Origin: Sabellastarte sp. h YS-2021 | Taxonomy: Eukaryota; Annelida; Polychaeta; Sabellida; Sabellidae | Direction of reading: 5' to 3' | DNA: 64,000 nucleotides | Assembly: GCA_964017235.1 (NCBI GenBank) | Contig: OZ024936.1 | Location: forward strand, 38,648,040-38,712,039 | Shown here: one piece after another, positions 21,454 through 29,825 of the stretch | How positions within the stretch are numbered: position 1 is the first letter of the stretch | Layout: each line of letters opens with the position of its first letter | Translations under genes and position numbers: made by a program | The notes under the pieces: model-generated | The model's database searches: none | What the model was told of the DNA's origin: nothing | The model's input: only the letters and a program-made list of their open reading frames with translations

Positions 21454-23556
21454 ATGGCATCACCAGGCCAACGTAGAGGAAACTGCGGGCACATCATGGC
21501 AGGATTTGATGGACATAAAAAATGTGCTAGGTGTAGGGAAAAGAAGTTAGGAGATGATTCTTGTGTGAAGGACCAAGTTTGCTCCATTTGCGATTCATTC
21601 TCGGAACAACAGCGTTCTATGCTCTCCACCCCTCAGTATAAAATCCGCAAGGATAAGAAGTCCGGACTTCTAGTCTCTCCATCAAAGGTCACCGTTGTTG
21701 GTGTAGCTAACCAGGAGGACTTGGGTGGAGAAGAAGACGAAGAAGAGTTAGATGATGTTCCGGTCCTAGCTTCCGGTTCCGGTGAACAACAATTATTTTC
21801 TATCTCCCATCATACCCCTGAGGATTTTGTCTCTAAACGAGATTTTGACACACTCAGTAATCAGCTAGAGGAGAAATTCGCCCGTTTCGAGGCTCTACTC
21901 ACCAGAACTAATATCTTTTCTACATCAAAAGCCCCAGTTTCTGCTGTTTCTATTACTACTTCTGAACAGCCCTTCTTCAATCCTTCTGAGCCTGGAGCCA
22001 CCGGTCCGGTGAGGCCTCCGGCTACAGATGGGAAGAATCCGCAGGTTAAAGACAAGAGAAATAAGGGCACGGGCAAGAAGGTTAAAAAGACTAAAGTTGC
22101 CCCTACTGCTACAGTTGTGTCTGAGGCACCGGCTCCGGTGAAGGACCAGACTGTTAGTATATCTCTCCCTGCTCAGAAACATGATGAACCGGTTAAAGTG
22201 GACGCTCCCGTTCCGGGCCCTGCCCCATCTCTTATATCCGGTGTGAAATCTATTCCCAAGCCAGAAACATTTTTCAGTTCATTGCCTCACACTACTACCG
22301 GTGTGTCCGGTACCGGTCAATCCTTCTCTACTGAACAGGACGTGTCTGATGTGGACTCTAATCTTGACCGGTCTGATAAGGCATCTGACGAGGGTGAAAT
22401 CTCAGACTCAGAGGCAACAGAACAAAATGAAGAAATGAACTACAGGGAAACGTGCAGGTCGGTTAGGGCCTTTCTTGGATGGAATCATATCCCAGACTTT
22501 GAACTCTCTGTATCAGACGGGGATAGGTCAGACAACCCGTGGAAGGGGAAACACCCAAGAAAAACCGGCAAAGTGTCAGTAGAATTACCCCCGGATGACT
22601 GGCTTTGCCACAAGATGGAGAAACTGAACTGCCGGGTCGCTGAAGGTTACCCTTCTCGCTCTCATGAATCGGCTGGTTTGAAAGTGGACCAGTATATTCG
22701 CACGCCTAAGAGTCAATCCAAATGGTACAAACAGCATAGACTTAGACAGGATTCAACCACTAGACCAGGCAGAACCATTTTCAGCTGGTCCGACTCTGAG
22801 GCCCGCCTCAACGCCCAGTACTCTAGGGTTGCTAAAGCTTCATCCTACCCTCAATCTGGTCCGGCATCCCGACCGGTACCCCAGGACATCCTACGCCGGA
22901 GGGAGAAGTGTGCTCGGGAAGGAACATACATTACCAATCACGCGGCTGCCTTTAATAGGTGCACCAGTGAAATCCAAGACAAGATGAACACTCACATTGG
23001 TTTGCTTAATGAGGTTATTGTCAAGGGGAAAGCTCCCAAAGAGGTTGTAGAAGCCATCAGGGATCTCAAAGATTTATCCTCCTTTCATGCAAGCGTATCA
23101 GTAGCTCTAGGGACTTCACTCCAACACCTAGCCGACAGTTTGTTCATTCAGCTTGCCAACTTTATTTTATTACGCAGAGATTCATATCTTGAATTTGCTA
23201 AACCCGGGCTGAAACCGGACACATGGAACAGGTTGCGCAATGCCCCCTTGTTTAGTTCATCCCTGTTTCCAGATGATATCCTAGCCACAGCAGAACAGGA
23301 TATCGCGAAATTTGAATCCACATCAGGTGCTCAAGGTCCCGGTCCGGGCACAGGGCAGCACTCTGGCAGAAAACATCAATCGTACCGGTACAAGCCGTAC
23401 GACAAGAAAGATAACAGGCATTTAGGTCATTCCTCCTCCCAGTCTAGCCAGGCTTGGCGTCAGTTTTCTCATAGAGGGAGGGGCCGCGGTCGCGGACGTG
23501 GAGGGAACAATTCCAGTTATTTCTCCAAATCGTCCCGTCAACAACCCTATAAATGA
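21454..23556 (+). CDS. DIRS gag (copy 2), complete
   Basis: About 700 residues. I chose ATG at 21454 (MASPGQ) because copy 5 has an equivalent MSSPGQ start at 62894. The N-terminus has a Cys/His cluster: C11, H13, H21, C24, C27, C37, C43, C46. The spacing of the first six is identical in copy 5, so it is probably a zinc-binding domain. A long acidic, low-complexity middle (Ser/Pro/Val-rich, then DVDSNLDRSDKASDEGE) follows. A helical C-terminal block (residues about 500-630) contains the LR-NAPL motif, and an RGG-type tail (RGRGRGRGRGG) likely binds RNA. The end overlaps the polymerase frame by 59 nt. Function as gag is inferred from position. Confidence 0.88.
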   Translation: MASPGQRRGNCGHIMAGFDGHKKCARCREKKLGDDSCVKDQVCSICDSFSEQQRSMLSTPQYKIRKDKKSGLLVSPSKVTVVGVANQEDLGGEEDEEELDDVPVLASGSGEQQLFSISHHTPEDFVSKRDFDTLSNQLEEKFARFEALLTRTNIFSTSKAPVSAVSITTSEQPFFNPSEPGATGPVRPPATDGKNPQVKDKRNKGTGKKVKKTKVAPTATVVSEAPAPVKDQTVSISLPAQKHDEPVKVDAPVPGPAPSLISGVKSIPKPETFFSSLPHTTTGVSGTGQSFSTEQDVSDVDSNLDRSDKASDEGEISDSEATEQNEEMNYRETCRSVRAFLGWNHIPDFELSVSDGDRSDNPWKGKHPRKTGKVSVELPPDDWLCHKMEKLNCRVAEGYPSRSHESAGLKVDQYIRTPKSQSKWYKQHRLRQDSTTRPGRTIFSWSDSEARLNAQYSRVAKASSYPQSGPASRPVPQDILRRREKCAREGTYITNHAAAFNRCTSEIQDKMNTHIGLLNEVIVKGKAPKEVVEAIRDLKDLSSFHASVSVALGTSLQHLADSLFIQLANFILLRRDSYLEFAKPGLKPDTWNRLRNAPLFSSSLFPDDILATAEQDIAKFESTSGAQGPGPGTGQHSGRKHQSYRYKPYDKKDNRHLGHSSSQSSQAWRQFSHRGRGRGRGRGGNNSSYFSKSSRQQPYK

Positions 23557-25897
23557 CAATTATTGCTTAGTAGATCCTCAGTTAAAGTTAAGTGTGGAGG
23601 ATCCATTTTGCCAGGACTTAAACAGAACTGTAAACAAGACTGTAAACTTACCTGTTGTCGGTCATGCACCTTGTGTAACAGGGCGGTCAGAAAACAAAGA
23701 CATAAGTCCCTCTCAGGTTCCAATGGAAATAAAGTGTGTGAAACCTGTTTGCTGTGTAAATCATTGTCTTTGTGCTCCAACTGTTCAAAATGTCCCTCAT
23801 GTTGTAGAAAATCCACCTGTGGGGGCCCGTCTGCAAAGGTTTTGGCAGGTCTGGCACTCCCTGGGTGCAAACCCAAGAGTAGTTTCAATTCTTCAGGAAG
23901 GGTACAACCTACCCTTCAAGGAGAAACCTCCTCTGACAAGGTCACCGGTAATTATCAGTGGATACGCAAATCCGGTCAAAAGCAGACACATAAAGGACTC
24001 CTTACAAGCACTCATTCAGAAACAGGCGGTAGAAAAGGTGACAACTCCATCCTCCCTGGCCTTTTACAACCGTTTGTTTCTAGTACCAAAGCCCAACAAC
24101 AAATGGAGGCCCATCCTAGATTTAAGTCGGCTGAACTGTTACCTAGCAACCTCATCTTTCAAGATGGAGACACCGGAGACCATCCGACTCTCCATTCAAA
24201 AAGGGGAGTGGGTGACGTCTCTGGATTTCAGCGACGCTTACTTCCATATACCAATAGGACAAAGGTCACGGAAATTCCTCAGATTTTTTCTCCACAGTCA
24301 AGCTTATCAGTTCACAGCTCTCCCCTTTGGCCTCTCAACGGCTCCGTTGGAGTTCACGAAGGTGGCCAAAGAAGTCAAATTAATGGCACAGGCTCGGGGT
24401 ATCAGGATCCACCAGTACCTCGACGACTGGTTGCTGAGAGCCCCTTGCCCGGAAACGTGCCTACTTCATACCCGGACCCTCTTGGACCTGTGCCACAGGT
24501 TAGGGTGGGTAGTCAATTTAGCCAAGTCGGAGTTGCTCCCTCAGCAGATATTCAACTTCGTAGGCTACCGTTTCGACCTCTCTCAGGGGCTGGTCAAACC
24601 GACCCAGGAGAGGTGGATGGTTCTGTCACAAAAGATCAACGACCTCCTCAATCAACAGGCGTGTTCGGTCAGACAGTTCATGTCCCTTATAGGGCTACTA
24701 ACAGCCACAGAGAAACAGGTAGTAGCCGGTCGGCTCCACATGCGCCCTATCCAGTGGCATCTGAAGAGGCATTGGCATGTCCCGGAATCATTAGAGAAAA
24801 TCATTCCTCTTCCTCAGTCCCTTCATCCACACCTGAGGTGGTGGTTGGACCCAGGTAATGTCCTAAAAGGTCAACCTCTACACCCATTGCGACACGCTCT
24901 TCAACTGTTTACCGACGCCTCAAACGAAGGTTGGGGTGCTCACTTAGGCGACTTCACAGCAAGCGGCCTTTGGTCCACTCAAGAAAGCGCCTTGCATATA
25001 AACTTGCTAGAACTCAAGGCCGTTTTACTAGCCCTAAAACGGTTCGAGCAGTTGTGTTGGAACCAGACCATTCTGGTGTGTTCCGACAACACGACAGTGG
25101 TCTCTTACATAAACAAGGAGGGCGGTATGAAATCCGGCTCTCTCTGTGCTCTCCTCTGGAGGCTGCTGATGTGGTGCAACCAGAGGCAGATTGTATTACG
25201 AGCCAGGCATATTCCGGGCCACCTCAATGTCATTGCGGACAAGTTATCACGACACGGTCAAGTGATTCAAACGGAATGGTCCCTCCTGCAGGAAGTCTTC
25301 GACCGGATTTGCAGGAGGTGGCACAAACCGGAGGTGGACCTTTTTGCGACCAGGTTCAATCACAAACTCCCCAGGTTTGTGTCCCCCGTTCCGGATCTGT
25401 TAGCCTGGAAAGTGGATGCTCTAAGCGTCCCCTGGCAAAATCTGGACGCATATGTGTTTCCCCCGGTGGCTCTTCTGGGGAAAGTGGTCTCCAAGTTGAT
25501 AGATCAAGGATGCCACAGAGTCATTCTAATTGCTCCAGGTTGGCCAAACATGCCATGGTTTTGGGACCTGGTCAGCATGTCGGTCCAAATTCCTCTAGGC
25601 CTTCCGAAAGTAGGAAACCTATTGACTCAACCCTTCAATCATTGCCCTCACAGAGACCTTCACAGTCTGAATCTGCATGCCTGGCTCCTAGGGCCTTTGC
25701 CATCCAACAAGCAGGCTTCTCTGAAGAAGTGGCAACACGAATTGAAGCTCCTCAGAGACGTTCAACCAGAGCCGTCTACGAATCAAAGTGGTCCGTTTTT
25801 GTCAGATGGTGTGAGGAACATAAGGTGGACTTCGGGTCTCCTTCGGATTTCCTTCTTTTCCTATTTCAGGAAAAACATCTCCAACCTAGCACAATAG
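23498..25897 (+). CDS. DIRS polymerase: RT, RNase H, methyltransferase-like domain (copy 2)
   Basis: 799 codons, uninterrupted, +1 relative to gag. N-terminal region with PPVGARLQRFW (about residue 107). RT from about 187 (NRLFLVPKPNN, LDLSRLN, DAYFHIPI, LPFGLSTAP) with intact YLDDW at about 305. RNase H from about 469 (FTDASNEGWGAH, LELKA, SDNTTVVSY, ADKLSR). The methyltransferase-like domain of DIRS/PAT elements from about 612 (DLFATRFN, DALSVPW, FPPVALLGKV at 653, WPNMPWFWDLV at 681). The Dam-type catalytic motif, normally N/D-P-P-Y, reads FPPV, so methylation activity is doubtful. The last 300 codons overlap the recombinase frame. Confidence 0.95.
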   Translation: MEGTIPVISPNRPVNNPINDNYCLVDPQLKLSVEDPFCQDLNRTVNKTVNLPVVGHAPCVTGRSENKDISPSQVPMEIKCVKPVCCVNHCLCAPTVQNVPHVVENPPVGARLQRFWQVWHSLGANPRVVSILQEGYNLPFKEKPPLTRSPVIISGYANPVKSRHIKDSLQALIQKQAVEKVTTPSSLAFYNRLFLVPKPNNKWRPILDLSRLNCYLATSSFKMETPETIRLSIQKGEWVTSLDFSDAYFHIPIGQRSRKFLRFFLHSQAYQFTALPFGLSTAPLEFTKVAKEVKLMAQARGIRIHQYLDDWLLRAPCPETCLLHTRTLLDLCHRLGWVVNLAKSELLPQQIFNFVGYRFDLSQGLVKPTQERWMVLSQKINDLLNQQACSVRQFMSLIGLLTATEKQVVAGRLHMRPIQWHLKRHWHVPESLEKIIPLPQSLHPHLRWWLDPGNVLKGQPLHPLRHALQLFTDASNEGWGAHLGDFTASGLWSTQESALHINLLELKAVLLALKRFEQLCWNQTILVCSDNTTVVSYINKEGGMKSGSLCALLWRLLMWCNQRQIVLRARHIPGHLNVIADKLSRHGQVIQTEWSLLQEVFDRICRRWHKPEVDLFATRFNHKLPRFVSPVPDLLAWKVDALSVPWQNLDAYVFPPVALLGKVVSKLIDQGCHRVILIAPGWPNMPWFWDLVSMSVQIPLGLPKVGNLLTQPFNHCPHRDLHSLNLHAWLLGPLPSNKQASLKKWQHELKLLRDVQPEPSTNQSGPFLSDGVRNIRWTSGLLRISFFSYFRKNISNLAQ
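23563..24858 (+). CDS. Overlapping open frame with Cys-rich head, inside DIRS polymerase (copy 2)
   Basis: 431 codons open in the gag frame, beginning directly after the gag stop and lying on top of the RT region. The first 90 residues are rich in cysteine (CKLTCCRSC, KVCETCLLCKS, CSNCSKCPSCC). The rest is Ser/Gln/Pro-rich. Copy 1 keeps the same head (CKLKCCQCC, KVCERCFLCHS, CSKC) and a long open frame after it (707-975, then 967-2064), and family 3 keeps part (43326-43805, 55533-56006). It may be a real gag extension or accessory protein, or a by-product of constrained codons in the RT frame. I cannot decide by eye. Confidence 0.4.
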   Translation: MLSRSSVKVKCGGSILPGLKQNCKQDCKLTCCRSCTLCNRAVRKQRHKSLSGSNGNKVCETCLLCKSLSLCSNCSKCPSCCRKSTCGGPSAKVLAGLALPGCKPKSSFNSSGRVQPTLQGETSSDKVTGNYQWIRKSGQKQTHKGLLTSTHSETGGRKGDNSILPGLLQPFVSSTKAQQQMEAHPRFKSAELLPSNLIFQDGDTGDHPTLHSKRGVGDVSGFQRRLLPYTNRTKVTEIPQIFSPQSSLSVHSSPLWPLNGSVGVHEGGQRSQINGTGSGYQDPPVPRRLVAESPLPGNVPTSYPDPLGPVPQVRVGSQFSQVGVAPSADIQLRRLPFRPLSGAGQTDPGEVDGSVTKDQRPPQSTGVFGQTVHVPYRATNSHRETGSSRSAPHAPYPVASEEALACPGIIRENHSSSSVPSSTPEVVVGPR

Positions 25898-26735
25898 ATG
25901 GCTATAGGACCGCTATAGCCGACAAAATAGGGAATGGCCAGGTAAACATTGGTAAGGATGAGAATCTTACCAGGCTCTTGGACAGTTTCCATAGGGACAA
26001 GCCTAAAGGTAGGAGGGGTGTGCCTTCCTGGAACCTTTCCTTGGTTCTTCATCAGCTCACGAAACCTCCTTTTGAGCCCCTTAGGAAGGCTTCCCTTAAA
26101 CATCTTACCTTTAAGACGGTCTTCCTTCTTGCCTTGGGGTCGGGCAAAAGAAGAAGTGAGATTCATGCCTAGGTGCATAAGAACGTTAGACATCAGGAGG
26201 ATTGGTCTAATGTTTCGCTGTACCCTTCCCCAAGCTTCATCTCCAAGAACCATCTGGTTAGGAGAGGCCGGGTTGTGTAGCTCCGGTTATAATCCCGGCT
26301 CTTGCTCCGACCTTGGACAAGTCTCTTAAGGAGGACAGGACCTTGTGTCCGGTGAGATCCTTGCGTTACTATTTAGACAAAACCAAGGACCTTCGGGCAG
26401 ACAAGGAGTTGGTTTTCGTCTCCTTTAGGAAGAGCTTCAAGAAGGACATTGTACCAGCAACTGTCTCTTCATGGATCAAACAAACGATTGGCTTATGTTA
26501 CCAACTCTCAGATGAGCAGGCTCAAAATTTGCATCAAGTTCGGGCCCATGATGTCCGGGCTTTCGCGGCTTCCAAGGCCTTTCAAGGAGGCGTACCCTTA
26601 GATCAAATTCTATCAGCCTGCCATTGGAAGTCTCATAACACATTCACCCAGTTCTACCTAAAGGATGTAGCCTGGGCAGACTCTGAGCTATACCATTTGG
26701 GCCCTGTGGTAGCTGCTCAACAGATTAGAGATTAA
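24931..26735 (+). pseudogene. DIRS tyrosine recombinase (copy 2), one stop and one frameshift
   Basis: The frame opens at about 24859 on top of RNase H; clear recombinase starts near 25690. Core-binding domain: AVYESKWSVF, STIDGYRTAIADK, LLDSFHRDKPKG. Catalytic domain: GSGKRRSEIH (first Arg), then a nonsense TAG at 26170-26172 where copy 3 has tryptophan (EIHAW), then a 1-nt loss near 26270, and the frame resumes (ALAPTLDKS). HDVRAFAAS, CHWKSHNTF and Tyr in FYLKDV complete the R-H-R-H/W-Y set. The stop is at 26733-26735. It would integrate the circular element. Both lesions are small, so inactivation looks recent. Confidence 0.92.
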
Positions 26736-26918
26736 GTTTTGAGACTCCTTTGTAAATATGGACATATAAAAAAAAAAAAAAAACAAAAAAAAAAAAATGT
26801 CTCTGCAGTCTACCTTACCTCTCAGGATAGATGGGAGACCAAATGGAACTTCCCTCTTACTTCCTCAGGACTCCTTGGGACTCTACTCTCCTCCCCTCTT
26901 CATGAGTGTCAGATTTCT

Positions 26919-26945
26919 GAAAGAAAAAGGGGGGGGGGGGGGGGG
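26919..26945 (+). other. A-run/G-run purine tract in DIRS 3' region (copy 2)
   Basis: GAAAGAAAAA followed by 17 G. It lies about 140 bp ahead of the ICR. An A-rich stretch at 26768-26797 also follows the recombinase stop. Confidence 0.6.
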
Positions 26946-27084
26946 AATGTAACGTAGCCGAGATGGTCAGGAACCGGTCTAGGTTTGTTCCCTCAGTCTT
27001 TATGATGTTTTGGGAGTTATCTCCCATAGTGAGTCCCCTTATTTTTTGATTGATCTACCCGCCGTCCAATGGGTAGTTATTCTA

Positions 27085-27173
27085 CACCGGTCCACTAGGT
27101 AAGATATATTAACGCAATAAAATGGAAAATTTAAGAATTAAATTTTTATAAGATAATATCTTACCTAGTGGAC
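27085..27173 (+). repeat. Internal complementary region (ICR), DIRS copy 2
   Basis: The first ~45 bp are the inverted complement of the left end (21141-21180). The next ~45 bp are the inverted complement of the right end (27400-27451). The two halves abut at TTCCATTTTATTGCG (complement strand), the expected joint of the circle. The length, about 89 bp, is like that known for DIRS-1. Confidence 0.9.
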
Positions 27174-27194
27174 AAGGAGAGTCCCACCCTACCT

Positions 27195-27215
27195 TCCCCG
27201 CTTAAATCAAGGGGA
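27195..27215 (+). other. C4/G4 hairpin between ICR and right ITR (copy 2)
   Basis: TCCCC pairs with GGGGA around GCTTAAATCAA, preceded by the shared GAGTCCCACCCT. Confidence 0.55.
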
Positions 27216-27229
27216 CATTCCTTGGTAGG

Positions 27230-27451
27230 CAACAAAAAGAGGAAGTGCGCATGCGCGCACATGCGCAGTAGGGTAGCTGGGTGTCCGGGGACACCTGGCG
27301 AGTGAATACTACACTACTGGTCCAGGCCAGAGCCCAGCTCAGGACATTTTTTTCTAATGTTTGGCGGGACCGGCTAGGTGCCGGACTATTGCACCGGTCC
27401 ACTAGGTAAGATATTATCTTATAAAAATTTAATTTAATTCTTAAATTTTCC
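27230..27451 (-). repeat. Right ITR of DIRS copy 2
   Basis: An inverted copy of 21153-21342 with very few differences, plus a 38-bp right-end extension (27414-27451) not found at the left end. The NRF-1-like GCGCATGCGC recurs at 27247-27256. Confidence 0.92.
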
Positions 27452-27931
27452 AATCTCATTATCAAGAGCTACATTAAAGTCACCACATAAAATGTTGTAG
27501 TCTGCATTTGCATTTTCTAATAGTTTGGAGATTTCTTCAAAAAAGGTAGGGCTATTGTTGTTCGGTCCATACAAGGTTACCAAGTTTATGTTCATTGAGC
27601 TTAATTTCATAAGTAGATTAAGATAATTGCCATTTTTATCTTTCTTACAGGACAGTATTTCATATTCAAAATTGTTATTCAAAAGAATTGCCACACCACG
27701 TGAATTTGTTTTACCTCCATTTAAGTAAACATCATTATTCCATAATTCTTTTACAGCCATTATATCATCATCAATTAAATGTGTGTCTTGTAGACAGACG
27801 ATGTTTGCATTTGTTTCCTTGAAGTACAAGAGTACATCTATTCTTTTTTTAATATTCTGTAAACCTTGGCAGTTTGCGGATAACACCTTAATATTATCTC
27901 CAACACATGGCATAATTATTATGGCCAGCAC
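27450..27931 (-). pseudogene. LINE copy A ORF2, start of apurinic endonuclease
   Basis: The minus strand from about 27913 gives MPCVGDNIKVLSANCQGL, a typical ORF2 start, with the catalytic Asn of the endonuclease fold. CLQDTHL (catalytic Glu replaced by Asp in the usual QETH position), SRGVAILLN, LVTLYGPN and CGDFNVAL (the G-D-x-N motif) follow. It is cut after LDNEI by the right end of DIRS copy 2 and resumes at 21140. The domain nicks target DNA for the LINE. Confidence 0.88.
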
Positions 27932-28069
27932 TCAAATTGTTAAGCTTATACTTTTTGTATTTTTGAAACGAAGTGTAATGGTCTTTGTATAATGTCTGGT
28001 GACTTCCATATACCTTTGGGTATATCATGTTATCCAGTTTGTGAACTGATAGGGAAACAACAACTGTTG

Positions 28070-28386
28070 TTATACAATCTAGACTTTTTAAAGAACAATT
28101 TCACCAATATTGAGATGATAATTGACCATGATTTATTCTTAGAAACACTATTACTCCGAATAAGAGGAGAAACTATCAAATTTGCCACAACCCAAAAGAA
28201 AAAATCCTCAAAAGTAGAAAAGCAGTTAATATCTGACATTGAATTTCTTGAAGCCCAGGATCCAAATTATACGGCAAATTCCACATTATTTCTGGATAAA
28301 CGAGCCGAATTAGAAAGTATTAGGTCAAACAAGCTAAAAGGGCAAGATGGGTAAGATCTCGGCTGCAATGGCTGCAAGATGGAGAG
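28070..28386 (+). mobile_element. Inverted fragment of a LINE ORF2 like copy A
   Basis: The plus strand encodes LYNLDFLKNNFTNIEM, LRIRGETIKFATTQKKK and LESIRSNKLKG, which copy A encodes on the minus strand at about 20430-20770. Only scattered substitutions and one small indel near 28346 distinguish them. It lies just upstream of copy A's 5' end in the opposite orientation. Confidence 0.88.
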
Positions 28387-28499
28387 AATATGACTCATGA
28401 TAACATGTCTTGAACAGAATATTACCCCAATGGTAATAATCAGTACTCCATTACCTAGTAATCTGCACTGCTTTTCAATCGACCTGAAGGTCATTAACT

Positions 28500-29825
28500 T
28501 GTATTAATATATAACCACATAATGCTATAAGTAGGAAAAACATCATGTATATTTAACTCTATTACTCATCATAGTATTATCCCAATGGTAGTTATCATTA
28601 CTCCATTGCAGGGTAATACCTTACTTTTCAAGTGTCATGCAGGGCAATTTAATGTTTTGCCTTTCTAGTTCCTGTAATTTAGTGTATATCACATTTCATA
28701 ATTTGCCATAACACATAATACTTATGTTATAGATTGCCATAACTCGAGTGTACATATGGTTCTCGCATAACATGTGGACACTTTTCGGGTTATCATTGTT
28801 TCATTATGGGGTAAATTACCTTAGTTTTCATGTGAACACTTTTCACGTTATCATTGTTTCATTACATGGTAAATTACTTTAGTTTTCAAGCGATATGTAG
28901 TTTGATGTGAATCTCGTTTCATAATAACATGTTATGACACACAAGATACTTATGTTACTTATTAACATAACACAGATATACATAACGTTCAAGAAATCTC
29001 ATTTCATAATAACTTGTCATGTTTTTAAGCGATATGTAGCTTAATGTATATCTCATTTCATAATAACATTTCATGACACACAAAATACTTATGTTGCATA
29101 TTGACATAACACAGATGTACATAACACTCATGAAATCTCGTTTCATAATAACATGTCATGACACACCTGCACTTATATTACATATTAGCATAACATGAAT
29201 ATGCAAACTGTTCAAGTATAACATGTTAATATTATTAATATATAACCACGTAATGCTATAAGTAGGAAAAACATCATGTATATTTAACTCTATTACTCAT
29301 CATAGTATTACCCCAATGGTAGTTCTCATTACTCCATTGCTGGGTAATACCTTACTGTTCAAGTGTCATGCACAGCAATCTGTTTTGCTTTTCTAGTTCC
29401 TGTAATTTAGTGTATATCACATTTCATAATTTGCCATAACACATAATACTTATGTTGTAGATTGCCATAACTCGAATGTACATATGGTTCACCCATAACA
29501 TGTGGACACTTTTCAGGTTATCATTGTTTCATTACAGGGTAAATTACTTAAGTTTTCATGTGAACACTTTTCACGTTATCATTGTTTCATTACATGGTAA
29601 ATTACTTTAGTTTTCAAGCGTTATGTAGTTTGATGTGTATCTCATTTCATAATAACATGTTATGACACACAAGATACTTATGTTACTTATTAACATAACA
29701 CAGATATACATAACGTTCGAGAAATCTCATTTCATAATAACTTGTCATGTTTTTAAGTGATATGTAGTTTAATGTATATCTCATTTCATAATAACATTTC
29801 ATGACACACAAAATATTTATGTTGC
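28500..29825. repeat. Two tandem copies of a 731-bp AT-rich unit
   Basis: ATTAATATATAACCAC at 28503 recurs at 29234, and the following sequence stays closely matched until 29825. Within each unit CATTTCATAATAACAT and GACACACAA motifs recur, so there is a shorter internal period. No coding is seen. Confidence 0.85.

Larger units (their letters stand above)
21141..27451 (+). mobile_element. DIRS-like retrotransposon, family 2, copy 2 (nearly complete)
   Basis: Left ITR, gag, polymerase, recombinase, purine tract, ICR, hairpin and right ITR are all present in 6.3 kb. It lies inside the endonuclease of LINE copy A with no target duplication. Joining the flanks across the insertion restores the LINE frame (NEI then DTFNY), so the empty site can be inferred. 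Gag and polymerase are fully open; the recombinase has one nonsense codon and one frameshift. Confidence 0.95.
17650..27931 (-). mobile_element. L1/Tx1-like LINE, copy A, split by DIRS copy 2
   Basis: On the minus strand the order is apurinic endonuclease (27931-27450 and 21140-20930), reverse transcriptase (about 20500-18900), and a C-terminal Cys/His zinc segment (18170-18060). DIRS copy 2 (21141-27451) interrupts the endonuclease. An in-frame stop and at least one frameshift inactivate it. The 3' end is uncertain: no poly(T) is visible, so I end the element near 17650. The 5' end reaches at least the ORF2 start near 27913. Confidence 0.85.

Noticed and set aside
23547-23888. Minus-strand frames inside DIRS polymerase genes (also 1108-1513, 2368-2739, 44728-45088)
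   Set aside because: They lie opposite conserved RT and RNase H coding sequence, have no motifs of their own and are expected by chance.
27131-27451. A ~320-bp MITE with 50-bp terminal inverted repeats (similar structures at 11550-11880, 46950-47277, 57850-58176)
   Set aside because: The inverted repeats are the ICR and the right ITR of DIRS elements; each follows a recombinase gene or DIRS 3' region and has no separate target duplication.
28390-29825. A CRISPR-like or regularly spaced short repeat array
   Set aside because: Repeats are long, diverged and AT-rich, in a eukaryotic transposon setting; the pattern is a 731-bp duplication.
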